Source of the DNA: Qipengyuania mesophila
GTDB taxonomy: Bacteria > Pseudomonadota > Alphaproteobacteria > Sphingomonadales > Sphingomonadaceae
Length of the DNA: 64,000 bases
Reading direction: 5' to 3'
Assembly: GCF_019711655.1 (NCBI RefSeq)
Contig: NZ_JAIGNU010000001.1
Span: 434,001 to 498,000, forward strand
Under the pieces are notes generated by a model. That model was not told where the DNA came from. It ran no database searches and saw only the letters and a list, made by a program, of their open reading frames with translations. The position numbers and the translations under genes are program-made. This document shows positions 32,675 to 43,508 of this stretch, piece by piece (positions within the stretch are counted from its first letter, which is position 1; each line of letters begins with the position of its first letter).

Positions 32675-34234
32675 ATGCCCGGCCCTGTTCTCGTTCCCAT
32701 CCTCGGCGACCAGTTGACCCGCGACCTCGCGGCGATCCGCGGACGGACCAAGGACGACACTATCATCCTGATGATGGAGGTGTGGGACGAGGCGACCTAC
32801 GTCAAACACCACAAGCAGAAGATCGTCCTGATCTTCTCTGCCATGCGCCACTTCGCCGAAGAGCTCCGAGACGCGGGCTGGACGGTCGACTACGTCCGCC
32901 TCGACGATCCGGACAATGCGGGCAGCTTCACCGGCGAAGTCGCGCGCGCCATCGAACGCCACGAACCGCGCCTCCTCAGCGTGACCGAAGCCGGCGAATG
33001 GCGCGTGCGGCAGGATATGGAGCAATGGGCGGACAAGTTCGCCTGCGAGGTCGAGATCCTGCGCGACGACCGCTTCCTCTGCAGCCAGGCCGAGTTCGAC
33101 GAATGGGCGGAGGACCGCAAGGAGCTCCGCATGGAATTCTTCTATCGCGAAATGCGGCGCAAGACCGGCCTGCTGATGGATGGCGACAAGCCCGAGGGCG
33201 GCGAGTGGAACTACGATAGCGCAAACCGCAGGCCGCCCAAGGAAGGGCTCGCCGCGCCCGAGCGGCCCAGGTTCGTGCCCGATGCCATCACGCAGGAATG
33301 CGTCGATCTCGTCGAAAAGCGTTTCGGCGATCACTTCGGTTCGCTCGAGCGCTTCGAATGGCCCGTGACACGCGAACAAGCCGAGGAAGCCGCCGACGCC
33401 TTCTTCGCCGAGCGGATCGAATGTTTCGGACCCTACCAGGACGCGATGGTCGCGGGCGAAGACGACCTCTTCCACTCGATGCTCTCGACCAGCATCAACC
33501 TCGGCCTGCTCGACCCGCTCGACCTCTGCCGCCGCGCGGAGCAGGCCTACCGCGACGGCAAGGCGCCGCTCAATTCGGTCGAGGGCTTCATCCGCCAGAT
33601 CATCGGCTGGCGCGAATATGTCCGCGGTTTCTACTGGCACCAGATGCCGCACTTGCAGAAAGCCAATGCGCTCAATGCCCAGCGCGGCCTGCCCGAGTTC
33701 TACTGGACCGGCGAGACCGACATGGCCTGCATGGCCGACTGCATCCGCTCGACCCGCGACAATGCGCATGCGCACCACATCCAGCGGCTGATGGTGCTCG
33801 GCAATTTCGCGCTCCTCGCCGGCGTGAACCCGCGCGAAGTGCAGGACTGGTACCTCGTCGTCTATGCCGACGCCTATGAATGGGTCGAACTGCCCAATGT
33901 CGCGGCGATGATCCTCTACGCCGACGGCGGCAAGCTGGCGAGCAAGCCCTATGCCGCCAGCGGGAACTACATCAACAAGATGAGCAACTATTGCTCCGCC
34001 TGCCGCTACAGCGTGAGCAAGAAGACCGGCGAGGACGCCTGCCCCTTCAACCCGCTCTATTGGCACTTCATGCACCGCCACCGCGAGCGACTGGAGGCCA
34101 ATCCGCGCATCGGGCGCATCTATGCGACCTGGGACCGCATGGGCGCGGATCGCCAGCAGGACTATCTCGACAGCGCCGAGGCATTTTTCGACTCGCTAGA
34201 ACCGGCTGGCAAACACTGGGCACGAAGCAGCTGA
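32675..34234 (+). CDS. Fe-S bacterial cryptochrome/(6-4) photolyase
   Basis: A 519-residue flavoprotein of the FeS-BCP class (relatives PhrB of Agrobacterium and CryB of Rhodobacter). The N-terminal antenna domain (LGDQLT) and the all-helical FAD domain are full length. Cysteines 352, 440 (NYCSAC), 443 and 456 (DACPF) occur at the spacing of the 4Fe-4S ligands of PhrB (350, 438, 441, 454). PhrB repairs UV (6-4) photoproducts in blue light; CryB-type members also regulate photosynthesis genes. Repair is the likelier role, but the two cannot be told apart by motifs seen here. Confidence 0.95.
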   Translation: MPGPVLVPILGDQLTRDLAAIRGRTKDDTIILMMEVWDEATYVKHHKQKIVLIFSAMRHFAEELRDAGWTVDYVRLDDPDNAGSFTGEVARAIERHEPRLLSVTEAGEWRVRQDMEQWADKFACEVEILRDDRFLCSQAEFDEWAEDRKELRMEFFYREMRRKTGLLMDGDKPEGGEWNYDSANRRPPKEGLAAPERPRFVPDAITQECVDLVEKRFGDHFGSLERFEWPVTREQAEEAADAFFAERIECFGPYQDAMVAGEDDLFHSMLSTSINLGLLDPLDLCRRAEQAYRDGKAPLNSVEGFIRQIIGWREYVRGFYWHQMPHLQKANALNAQRGLPEFYWTGETDMACMADCIRSTRDNAHAHHIQRLMVLGNFALLAGVNPREVQDWYLVVYADAYEWVELPNVAAMILYADGGKLASKPYAASGNYINKMSNYCSACRYSVSKKTGEDACPFNPLYWHFMHRHRERLEANPRIGRIYATWDRMGADRQQDYLDSAEAFFDSLEPAGKHWARSS

Positions 34235-34472
34235 GGGTCGCTTCACCGCAGATTGGGCTCCAGCCGACGACTCCTGCGGAGACAATCGGGAGGACGTTCA
34301 TTGGGCTGTCAGGTCGGCGTCGACACGGGCACCGCCTCGCGGCCCTGCGTCGCGCCGATCGACTGACTTTGAAGAAGGGGGCTGGATTGTCCGCACACGC
34401 ATAACGGAGGGAACGCCCGGGCCATTCGGTCCGGTCGACGCGTGTGCCGGTTCGACTTGAAGGAGTACCAAT

Positions 34473-35381
34473 ATGATTGCCATTTCCAAAAGTTCGAAGA
34501 CCCTGGCCTTGTTCGCCGCGCTCGCCCTGCCCGCCACCGCCGGCGTCCACGCGCAGGAGCTGGGAGCGCAGGCAGGTTATGAGGCACAGGAAAACGACAT
34601 CACCGTGACCGGCACCATGCCCAGCGACCTCACCGGCATGCCCGAAGGTCCGACCGTCGAGGGTGTCATCTCGGCACGCAAGGGCGACATGATGCAAGTG
34701 ACGATGCCCGACGGCACGCGCACCGTCGTCGCCATCAGCTCGGCCACCGAAATCCGCAGCAGTGGAGGCTTCCTCGGCCTCGACAAGGACAAGCTCTCGT
34801 CGGCCGAGCTCCTGAACGGCCTGCCGGTCGAAGTGGACACCGTCGAATGGGCCAACCGCGGCCTGATCGCGACCAAGGTCGCGCTCAAGAGCAAGGACCT
34901 CAAGACCGCGCGGATGATTCACAATGGCACCGACCAGCGCTTCACCGCCAACGAGGCGGCCACCGAGGCGCTGCGCGGCCGCGTTGCCAATATCGACGAA
35001 TACAACGTCAAGGGCACGACCAACGTCTATTTCGACACCGCCAAGTACAACCTCAGCGCCGAATCGCGCGCCCAGCTGTGCCAGACCGCACAGCAGGCCG
35101 AGGCGACCGACAACGCGCTGCTGCTGGTGGTCGGCTACACCGATTCGACCGGCGACTATGAATACAACCAGGAGCTGAGCGAGAAGCGCGCGACGCGCGT
35201 CGTGAACTTCCTGCAGCAGGAATGCGGCTGGAAGCCCTATCGCATGATGGTCCCGACCGGCATGGCCGAAGCCGATCCGGCTGCGGACAACACGACCGAG
35301 CAGGGCAAGGCGCAGAACCGCCGCGTGGCAGTCAACATCCTCGTCAGCAAGAGCGTCGACGGGATGGACAGCCAGCTCTAG
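34473..35381 (+). CDS. OmpA family outer-membrane protein
   Basis: A 302-residue exported protein with a signal peptide (about 1-27, ending VHAQ). The first third after it is a beta-rich domain (about 60-150, VEGVISARKGDMMQVTMPDG) of DUF5666-like appearance. The C-terminal OmpA domain (about 185-295) contains NVYFDTAKYNLSAESRAQL, VVGYTDSTGDYEYNQELSEK and KAQNRRVAVNIL, able to bind peptidoglycan. AAGGAG precedes the ATG. The 238-bp gap upstream holds no gene I can support. A strong terminator follows at 35405. Confidence 0.93.
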   Translation: MIAISKSSKTLALFAALALPATAGVHAQELGAQAGYEAQENDITVTGTMPSDLTGMPEGPTVEGVISARKGDMMQVTMPDGTRTVVAISSATEIRSSGGFLGLDKDKLSSAELLNGLPVEVDTVEWANRGLIATKVALKSKDLKTARMIHNGTDQRFTANEAATEALRGRVANIDEYNVKGTTNVYFDTAKYNLSAESRAQLCQTAQQAEATDNALLLVVGYTDSTGDYEYNQELSEKRATRVVNFLQQECGWKPYRMMVPTGMAEADPAADNTTEQGKAQNRRVAVNILVSKSVDGMDSQL

Positions 35382-35404
35382 GCGAGCCTTCGGCTACCGA
35401 TACG

Positions 35405-35445
35405 GCGGGGCGGGCGGCGATGGTCGCCCGCCCCGCTTGCGTTTG
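35405..35445 (+). terminator. Rho-independent terminator after the OmpA gene
   Basis: A perfect 12-bp stem (GCGGGGCGGGCG, 35405-35416, with 35425-35436) and an 8-nt loop is followed by TTGCGTTTG. It begins 24 bp after the OmpA stop. Confidence 0.8.
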
Positions 35446-35531
35446 GGCACACTGCGGAAGGCTGGGGGGCCGGTAGCGACGGAACGAACCGTTTCGCCCG
35501 AGTCGCTTGGGTTAGCCGTGACCTGCCGCAA

Positions 35532-36281
35532 TCAACTCCGGTGTGGGTGATACACAGCTTCGGCCTGCGTCTTGAGCCAGTCCATCGCCGCCGCCCAGGG
35601 GCCGTGGCCATAGCTGATCCGCGCCACGCCGAGCGCGGCGAGTTCGGCCGTGGTCCCGCGGCCCGGTGCCCACAATATGTTGACCGGCAGCGGCGAGCTC
35701 TCGCAGATCGCGCGGACCGTCGGATGGTCGCCGAGAAAGGGGACGAACAGGCTCTTGGCACCCGCTTCGGCATAGGCCGTCGCGCGGGCCAGCACGTCGT
35801 CGACCAGCGCGGGCGTATAGTCTTCGGGTCGGCGCCCGAGATAGACGTCGGTGCGCGCATTGACGTGGATGCCGGTGCCTGCCGCCGCGGCGTAGCGCTC
35901 CGCGGCCTGCGCCACCGGAAGCAGTTCGCTTTCGCCCGGCATGCGGTCTTCCATGTTGATCCCCGCAGCGCCCAGTTCGAAGGCCCTGCCCACCGAAGCG
36001 GCGACTTCGGCCGGGGTGTCGCCATAGCCCGCTTCCATGTCGATCGTGACCGGGAGGTCGGTCACCGAGAGGATCCGCCTGAGGTTTTCGAGCACCATGT
36101 CGAGCGGCAGCGTTTCGCCATCCTTGAAGCCGTTGGCTTCGGCCACGCCGTAGCTGCCCGTCGCGATGGCCTTGGCCCCCGCCTCGGCCACGGCGCGCGC
36201 GCTGCCCGCATCCCAGATATTGTAGAGCACCAGCGGATCGCCCGGCACATGCAGGGCGGTGAATGCGGCAATCTTGTCCAT
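35532..36281 (-). CDS. Isocitrate lyase/PEP mutase family protein
   Basis: A 249-residue TIM-barrel enzyme of the PEP mutase/isocitrate lyase superfamily. LYNIWDAGSARAVAEAGAKAI, TIDMEAGYGD (metal-binding Asp/Glu), INMEDR and HVNARTDVYL are the family pattern; the catalytic Cys of true isocitrate lyase is not visible. Members cleave or rearrange C-C or C-P bonds in 2-methylisocitrate-, oxaloacetate- or phosphonopyruvate-like substrates; this one cannot be assigned. Its ATG overlaps the ada stop as TGATG. Last gene of a three-gene operon. Confidence 0.9.
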   Translation of the reverse strand: MDKIAAFTALHVPGDPLVLYNIWDAGSARAVAEAGAKAIATGSYGVAEANGFKDGETLPLDMVLENLRRILSVTDLPVTIDMEAGYGDTPAEVAASVGRAFELGAAGINMEDRMPGESELLPVAQAAERYAAAAGTGIHVNARTDVYLGRRPEDYTPALVDDVLARATAYAEAGAKSLFVPFLGDHPTVRAICESSPLPVNILWAPGRGTTAELAALGVARISYGHGPWAAAMDWLKTQAEAVYHPHRS

Positions 36282-37309
36282 CACTTGGCTTCCCTCTTTA
36301 GCAGTTCGCGCTTGATATCGAGGCCATAGGCATAGCCGCCGAGATCGCCTCCGGTGCGGATCACGCGGTGGCAGGGGATGAGTACGGCGACATTGTTACG
36401 CGCATTCGCGCTGCCTGCTGCACGAACTGCCCTGGGATTGCCCGCCGCGGCGGCGATTTCGGCATAAGTGCGCGTCTCGCCAGCGGGAATTTCGCGCAAT
36501 GCCTTCCAGCAGGCCTCCTGGAAGGCGGTGCCCTTCACGTCGAGCGGGATATGCGCGAAATCGCCCGGCGCCTCGACGCTGGCGACCACCTCGGCGAGCA
36601 GTTTCTCGAACGCTGCCCCGCCCTCGACCAGCTCGGCCTTGGGAAAGCGGCGCGCCAGTTCGCTTGCGTCTTCGTTGAACGACAGGCGGCACACTCCCTT
36701 GTCGGTCGCGGCGACCAGCATCGCGCCCATGCTGGTGTCGACCACCGCCCAGTGGATGGTCACCCCCGCCCCGCCATTCGCCCAGGCACTCGCCGTCATC
36801 CCCAACCGTCCTTTCGTATTCTCGTAGAAGCGCGAGGCCGAGCCGTAGCCCGCCTCGTAGATCGCGCCGGTCACGTCGCCGCCGCCCGACAGGGCATCGC
36901 GCGCCCGTTCCTCGCGCAAAGCGCGGGCATAGGCGGCGGGCGAAAGGCCGATGGCGCGCTTGAACACGCGCTGGAAATGTGTCGGCGAATAGCCGGTGAG
37001 CTCTGCCAGCGCGGTGAGCGAGGGCGCGTCCTCGGCCTGGCGGATCTCGTCGATCGCCGCGAGCACGGCCGCTTCGTCGCGCCCGACATCATCGGGCAGA
37101 CAGCGCTTGCAGGCGCGCAGACCCGCCGCGCGCGCGCCAGAGCCGTCGGCGAAGAAGCGGACATTGCCGCGCGCCGGGTGCCGCGCCGCGCAGGACGGGC
37201 GGCAATAGATGCCGGTGGTCAGCACGCCTGTGACGAAGCGCCCGTCGAAGGCGCGGTCGCGCCGCAGCACGGCGGCCCAGGCCGCATCGTCGGAAATGGC
37301 GTCAGTCAT
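36281..37309 (-). CDS. ada: Bifunctional Ada: transcriptional activator and O6-methylguanine methyltransferase
   Basis: A 342-residue adaptive-response protein. The N-terminal Ada zinc domain has four cysteines (Cys36, Cys40, Cys67, Cys70); Cys36 in GIYCRPSC is the residue that accepts methyl from phosphotriesters. An AraC-type helix-turn-helix follows (about 88-175). The C-terminal methyltransferase has Cys313 in IPCHRV and the helix GTAFQEACWKALREIP. Methylated Ada activates its own operon, so the neighbouring DUF1203 and PEP mutase-like genes may be alkylation-inducible. It overlaps the DUF1203 gene by 8 bp. Confidence 0.96.
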   Translation of the reverse strand: MTDAISDDAAWAAVLRRDRAFDGRFVTGVLTTGIYCRPSCAARHPARGNVRFFADGSGARAAGLRACKRCLPDDVGRDEAAVLAAIDEIRQAEDAPSLTALAELTGYSPTHFQRVFKRAIGLSPAAYARALREERARDALSGGGDVTGAIYEAGYGSASRFYENTKGRLGMTASAWANGGAGVTIHWAVVDTSMGAMLVAATDKGVCRLSFNEDASELARRFPKAELVEGGAAFEKLLAEVVASVEAPGDFAHIPLDVKGTAFQEACWKALREIPAGETRTYAEIAAAAGNPRAVRAAGSANARNNVAVLIPCHRVIRTGGDLGGYAYGLDIKRELLKREAK

Positions 37310-37781
37310 GGCTCACTCCATCATAGCGTTCGATCCGCGCAGCGAAACAGCCATGGCGGGCGTTATGTGCGTCGATATAGGCCACCGCCTCGTCCACCAG
37401 CAGCGTGCGGATGGCGGCGTCGACATCGTCCTCCACCGCTAGGGCGGCCTGGCGGAGGTCGCCCCCGGCATCGTAGCCGCGCAAGGCGATCGGGCGATGG
37501 CGCAGCACTGGGGGCAGCTCGTCGACATGGTCGGCCGCCACCGCACCCCGGCGCACGAAGATCGCGAAAGTATTGCGATAGGGCGTGTCGACCGCGTGAT
37601 TGGTGTAGTTGGTCAGCACCAGCTCCTCGCCCGGATCGGCATCGCGCAGGCTGACCCGGCAGGGATAACGCCCCTCCCCGGCGACGACGCGCCGGCTGAG
37701 GCGCGCGGCGAGCCCCGCCTCGTCCATGGCGAAGAGCGAGGCGAACTGGCCGGGTTCGAGGCCGCGAATACGATAGGTCAT
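37302..37781 (-). CDS. DUF1203 domain protein
   Basis: A 159-residue cytosolic protein with the DUF1203 pattern: MTYRIRGLEPGQFASLFAMD, then YPCRVSLRDADPGEELVLTNY and TPYRNTFAIFVRRGA. It is the first gene of the DUF1203-ada-PEP mutase operon, and its stop lies 8 bp inside ada. The biochemical function of DUF1203 is unknown; its position makes a link to alkylation response possible. A minus-strand promoter should lie in the 107-bp gap to the divergent protease gene. Confidence 0.88.
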   Translation of the reverse strand: MTYRIRGLEPGQFASLFAMDEAGLAARLSRRVVAGEGRYPCRVSLRDADPGEELVLTNYTNHAVDTPYRNTFAIFVRRGAVAADHVDELPPVLRHRPIALRGYDAGGDLRQAALAVEDDVDAAIRTLLVDEAVAYIDAHNARHGCFAARIERYDGVSHD

Positions 37782-37888
37782 GGCGAAAGGCTCCGTGTCG
37801 ATTGCTTCACCCCGCTTCTGCCCGCGCCCGGCAGGGACCGCATCCCGCGGCTTGCGATCAAAGCCAATGATCGTCACAAGGCGCCGCG

Positions 37889-39433
37889 ATGGTCCGCTTT
37901 CTCGCACGCATCGCTGCCCTCCTCGCCCTGCTCGCGCCTGCCCTGGCGCAGGCTGAACCCGCCGATATCAATGCCGCCGCGCGCGGCGTGGTGCGCGTGG
38001 TGATCATCGGCGAGGAGAATGACGAGCTGATCCCGATCAGCCACGGCACCGGCTTCGCGGTGGCGGGCGACAAGGTGGTGACCAATGCCCACGTCCTGCG
38101 CGACGCGCTGCGCGATTCTGACCTCAAGATCGGCATCATCCCCAGCGGCGGCGGCGAGGCGGTCTATGGCCAGCCGCTGGCGATCAGCCCGCGCAACGAC
38201 CTCGCGCTGATCCGCATCACCGGCAGCCTGCGCCTGCCCCCGCTGGCGCTCGCCGGGGGGCCGCCGCCCGACAGCGGCGAGGTGACCAGCGTCGGCTATC
38301 CGATGAATGTCGACCGTGCGCAGGGCCTCGGCCTCAGCGACATCTTCCGCAGCCAGCCGCCGGTGAAGAGCCCGGGCTTCATCTCGGGCGCGCGGCCGAG
38401 CCGCCAGTTCGACACCATCCTCCACACCGCGCCGATCGCGCGCGGCAATTCGGGCGGTCCGCTGCTCGACCCCTGCGGCCGCGTGCTCGGGGTCAACAGC
38501 TTCGGTGCCGACAACGACGGCGGCGATGCCGAATTCTTCTTCGCCGTGTCGAACCGCGAACTGATCCCCTTCCTGCGCGCCAACGACGTCGAGCCGCGCG
38601 TCAATTCCTCGACCTGCCGCTCGATGGCCGACCTAGACGAGGCGGAACGCGAACGGCTGCAGCGCGAGCAGATGGCCGCGCGCGCCGATCTCGCCGAACG
38701 CGCCGAGGTGCAGCGCACCAGGCGCGATCGCGCGCAGATCGAGGCCGAACAGGGCGTCATCCGCGACCGCGAGGACCGCCTGTTCCTCGCCTTCGTCCTG
38801 CTGCTGGTCGCCTTCGGGCTCGGCCAGTGGGCGCTCACATTGTGGAATGCCGAGCCGCGCGACGAGAAGCGGCTGCGGATCGTCGGTGGCGCGACGGCGG
38901 CGATCGTGCTGGCGGCGCTGGCGGCCTATCTCACTCGCCCCGGCCTCGACGAGATCGACCGCCGCGTCGCCGCCGCGATGCAGGATGGCGACAAGGGCGC
39001 CGACACTGGTGACGGCAACGCCGCCTCGGGCGAACTGGCGCTGCTGTGCACGCTGGTGCCCGAACGCAGCCGGGTAACCAGCGCCGAGGTGAAGGATCTC
39101 GAATTCGACTGGCAGCCCGGCGGCTGCGTCAACGAGCGGACGCAGTACGGCTTCGCCGGCGGCACCTGGAGCCGGGTCTTCGTGCCCAATTCGGAAGATG
39201 CCGTCGCGGTCAACAGCTTCGACCCCGACCGGCGCATCTTCCGCATCGAGCGCTACCTCCTCCCGCGCAGCGCGATGAGCGAGGCGCGCGAAGCCCGCGG
39301 AAAATTCAAGGCGCCTGCCTGCGGTTCGGACGAAGCCGCGGCCAAGCTCGGTGAAATGCAGGCCGAGGTGCTCGGCAAGCTTCCGCGCCAGGCCAACGAG
39401 CGGCTGGTCTACGAGTGCAGCGCCAGCAAGTAG
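37889..39433 (+). CDS. S1C-type serine protease with membrane-anchored C-terminal half
   Basis: A 514-residue exported protein. Signal peptide about 1-22. A trypsin-like domain follows with His68 (TNAHVL), Asp104 (NDLALI) and Ser188 (ARGNSGGP), the DegP-type triad, but no PDZ domain. A charged Arg/Glu coiled region (about 245-290) leads into two hydrophobic segments (about 292-312 and 332-350). The last 150 residues form a beta-rich domain with three Cys. This order, protease then coil then two membrane spans, is unusual. A periplasmic protease that senses or cleaves envelope proteins is plausible. Substrate unknown. Confidence 0.88.
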   Translation: MVRFLARIAALLALLAPALAQAEPADINAAARGVVRVVIIGEENDELIPISHGTGFAVAGDKVVTNAHVLRDALRDSDLKIGIIPSGGGEAVYGQPLAISPRNDLALIRITGSLRLPPLALAGGPPPDSGEVTSVGYPMNVDRAQGLGLSDIFRSQPPVKSPGFISGARPSRQFDTILHTAPIARGNSGGPLLDPCGRVLGVNSFGADNDGGDAEFFFAVSNRELIPFLRANDVEPRVNSSTCRSMADLDEAERERLQREQMAARADLAERAEVQRTRRDRAQIEAEQGVIRDREDRLFLAFVLLLVAFGLGQWALTLWNAEPRDEKRLRIVGGATAAIVLAALAAYLTRPGLDEIDRRVAAAMQDGDKGADTGDGNAASGELALLCTLVPERSRVTSAEVKDLEFDWQPGGCVNERTQYGFAGGTWSRVFVPNSEDAVAVNSFDPDRRIFRIERYLLPRSAMSEAREARGKFKAPACGSDEAAAKLGEMQAEVLGKLPRQANERLVYECSASK

Positions 39434-39451
39434 GTCCGGCAAGGTGAGGAC

Positions 39452-40282
39452 CTAAGCCGCCAGCGGTTCTCCGGTCAGCGTGATGCGGTGCATCTCGCGT
39501 GCGTGGCCCTGATAATCGTTCATCGCATAATGCCAGGTCGTGCGGTTGTCCCAGATCGCCACCGCGCCCGGTTCCCACGCCACGCGGCAGGTGTTGTCCG
39601 CCGCGGTCGCCGCGGCATAGAGCTGCTGGAGCAGCGGCAGGCTCTCCTCGCGGCTGCGCCCGACGATGTTCACGGTGAAGGCGCTGTTGACGTAGAGCAG
39701 CCTGCGCCCGGTCTGCGGGTGGCGGATCACCACCGGATGGGTCGCGCCGGTCTTGAGCCCCTGCCCGCGCAGGTCGCCGCCCATGTCGGTCTTGGCGTAG
39801 AGCCCGCCCTCTTCATAGATATGGTCGGCGGTGTGATAGGCCTCTAGCCCCTCGATCTCCCGCTTCAGATCGTCGGGCAGCGCATCGTAGGCCGCGCCCA
39901 TATGCGCCCAGAGCGTGTCCCCGCCCGTTGGAGGCAGCGTGCGCGCGACGAGGATCGAGCCCATCGCCGGCACCTGGTCGTAGGAATGGTCGGTGTGCCA
40001 CCCGCCGCCTATATTGGTAACCTGGTCGGCGCGCTTCCTGACCACCGCGATCTCGGGATGGTCGTCGGTCAGCGGGAAGTAGTTGTTGATGTCGATGCCG
40101 CCCCAGCGCCGGGCGAAGGCGATATGCGCCTCTGGCGTGAAATCCTCCTGCCCGCGAAACAGCGCGACCCCGTGGGTGTAGATCGCCTGCCTGATCGCAT
40201 CGAGCGTTTCGCCCTCCGCCTGCGCGAGGCTCACGCCCTTGATCTCGACCCCGCAATTGGGGGCCAGCGGCACCATCTCCAT
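39452..40282 (-). CDS. TauD/TfdA family Fe(II)/2-oxoglutarate dioxygenase
   Basis: A 276-residue oxygenase. The iron triad is His96 and Asp98 (WHTDHS) and His251 (TTWHYAMNDY); Arg262 (HAREMHRI) binds 2-oxoglutarate. Members hydroxylate taurine, 2,4-D-like or alkyl sulfate substrates, releasing sulfite or glyoxylate; this sequence alone does not decide. I start at ATG 40282 because GGAGAGAGG lies just before it; a longer frame with a further Met has no such site. The gene is alone on its strand, opposite the protease with an 18-bp gap. Confidence 0.9.
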   Translation of the reverse strand: MEMVPLAPNCGVEIKGVSLAQAEGETLDAIRQAIYTHGVALFRGQEDFTPEAHIAFARRWGGIDINNYFPLTDDHPEIAVVRKRADQVTNIGGGWHTDHSYDQVPAMGSILVARTLPPTGGDTLWAHMGAAYDALPDDLKREIEGLEAYHTADHIYEEGGLYAKTDMGGDLRGQGLKTGATHPVVIRHPQTGRRLLYVNSAFTVNIVGRSREESLPLLQQLYAAATAADNTCRVAWEPGAVAIWDNRTTWHYAMNDYQGHAREMHRITLTGEPLAA

Positions 40283-40369
40283 CGCCTCTCTCCCGCGCGA
40301 ATGGTTGCTTTGTGCCACGCATTCTAAGCGCGTCTTTCCCCGAGTCCAGATTCACCGTCCCGAGTCGGC

Positions 40370-40398
40370 TTGCCATTGCGGGGGGGCTTTGCTAGGCG
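40370..40398 (+). promoter_or_regulatory. Possible atp operon promoter
   Basis: TTGCCA (40370-40375) and TAGGCG (40393-40398) are 17 bp apart, 92 bp before the atpH start. The -10 is imperfect. The stretch is the only region free of genes before the operon. Confidence 0.35.
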
Positions 40399-40489
40399 CG
40401 CGCCGACCTTGCCGGGGCGACTCCTGTCCGCCCGCAGCCGGCTTGGTTCGCACAGACTTTTCTTCCGGACCCGAGAGGACCTCAAGCGC

Positions 40490-41044
40490 GTGGATATTTC
40501 CGCCGGTATTCAGGCTAGCCTGGCAGGGCGTTACGCTTCGGCCCTGTTCGATCTCGCTAGCGAAAACGGAACCGTGACCGCGGTCGAATCGGACCTCGAC
40601 AAGCTCGAGGTCGCGCTCGCCGAATCGCCCGAGCTCGCCGCTGTCACCACCAACCCCAAGGTCACTCGCGCCGACGCGCAGAAGGCGCTGTGGGGCGTTT
40701 CGGCCATCCTCGGCCTGTCCGAGCTGGCACAGAACTTCCTCGGCGTCCTGGCGCAGAACCGTCGCCTGTCGCAGCTGCCGCAGGTGATCCGCGCTTTCCG
40801 CTCGATCGCCGCCGCCCAGCGCGGAGAGGTCACTGCCGAAGTGACCAGCGCCCACGCGCTCACCGATGCGCAGCTCGATGCCCTCAAGGCCAAGCTGACC
40901 GCCCGCGAGGGCCGCACCGTGAAGCTTTCCACGAAGGTCGACCCCGATCTGCTCGGCGGCCTCGTCGTCACCATCGGTTCGAAGCGCATCGACGCCTCGA
41001 TCCGCACCCGTCTCAATTCGCTCTCCCAGGCCATGAAGGCTTAA
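40490..41044 (+). CDS. atpH: ATP synthase F1 subunit delta
   Basis: A 184-residue subunit that links the F1 head to the b stalk. The N-terminal helical domain ([21 protein letters not shown]) and the C-terminal [26 protein letters not shown] are family-typical. The start is a GTG (40490); the reading frame before it is open but unrelated. It heads atpHAG-lipoprotein-atpDC. The F0 genes are not here, which is normal in alphaproteobacteria, where F0 forms a separate operon. Confidence 0.95.
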   Translation: MDISAGIQASLAGRYASALFDLASENGTVTAVESDLDKLEVALAESPELAAVTTNPKVTRADAQKALWGVSAILGLSELAQNFLGVLAQNRRLSQLPQVIRAFRSIAAAQRGEVTAEVTSAHALTDAQLDALKAKLTAREGRTVKLSTKVDPDLLGGLVVTIGSKRIDASIRTRLNSLSQAMKA

Positions 41045-42586
<1,542 letters not shown>

Positions 42587-42616
42587 GCCCCAGAGACACG
42601 AAGATAGGGAGCCGAA

Positions 42617-43498
42617 ATGGCTAGCCTCAAGGAACTCAAGGGCCGGATCAACTCGGTCAAGTCGACCCAGAAGATCACCAAGGCCAAGCAGATGGTCGCA
42701 GCGGCCAAGCTGCGCCGTGCACAGGCCGCGGCCGAAGCTGCGCGCCCCTATGCCGAACGGCTGTCGGGCGTCATGGCTTCGCTCGCCGGCAAGGTCAGCG
42801 GCGACAGCGCCCCCAAGCTGCTCGCGGGCACCGGTGCCAACCAGCGCCACCTGCTGGTGGTGGTGAACACCGACAAGGGCCTGTGCGGCGGTCTCAACTC
42901 GAACATCGTCAAGGCCGCCAAGGTCAAGGCCCGCGCCCTGATCGCCGAAGGCAAGGACGTTAGCTTCTACCTCGTCGGCAAGAAGGGCCGCGCGCCGATC
43001 AAGCGCGACTATGCCGACCGGATCGAGAAGTGGTTCGACACCTCCGCCGTGCGCCAGCCCGGCTTCGAGGAAGCCGAGGCCATCGCCGACGAGCTGATCG
43101 AACGCTTCGAGAAGGGCGAATTCGACGTCGCCCACCTGGTCTATCCGATCTTCAAGTCGGCGCTGGCGCAGGATCCGACCGTCGACCAGCTGATCCCGGT
43201 TCCCTCGCCCGCCAAGGGTGACGGCGCCGCGGCCGGCGGCGATGCCGTGGTCGAATACGAGCCGGGCGAAGAGGAAATCCTCGAGGAGCTGCTGCCGCGC
43301 TACGTCCGCACGCAGCTGTTCGGCGCCCTGCTCGAACGCGAGGCCTCCGAACAGGGTGCCTCGATGACCGCGATGGACAACGCCACGCGCAACGCGGGCG
43401 ACCTCATCAACAAGCTGACCATCCAGTACAACCGCAGCCGCCAGGCCGCGATCACCACCGAGCTGATCGAAATCATTGCCGGTGCGGAAGCACTCTAA
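42617..43498 (+). CDS. atpG: ATP synthase F1 subunit gamma
   Basis: The 293-residue rotor shaft. The N-terminal helix [36 protein letters not shown]-type sequence and the C-terminal helix ([20 protein letters not shown]) form the coiled coil that turns within the alpha-beta ring. A Rossmann-like middle contains [11 protein letters not shown]. The short Gly/Ala-rich insertion near residue 203 (KGDGAAAGG) is small and loop-like. Followed by a lipoprotein gene 10 bp later. Confidence 0.97.
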   Translation: MASLKELKGRINSVKSTQKITKAKQMVAAAKLRRAQAAAEAARPYAERLSGVMASLAGKVSGDSAPKLLAGTGANQRHLLVVVNTDKGLCGGLNSNIVKAAKVKARALIAEGKDVSFYLVGKKGRAPIKRDYADRIEKWFDTSAVRQPGFEEAEAIADELIERFEKGEFDVAHLVYPIFKSALAQDPTVDQLIPVPSPAKGDGAAAGGDAVVEYEPGEEEILEELLPRYVRTQLFGALLEREASEQGASMTAMDNATRNAGDLINKLTIQYNRSRQAAITTELIEIIAGAEAL

Positions 43499-43508
43499 GG
43501 ATCATCAC

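Noticed and set aside
34235-34472. Possible small gene or RNA between the photolyase and OmpA genes
   Set aside because: Short frames show no ribosome site or family pattern, and no clear hairpin-T run was seen. Left as intergenic.
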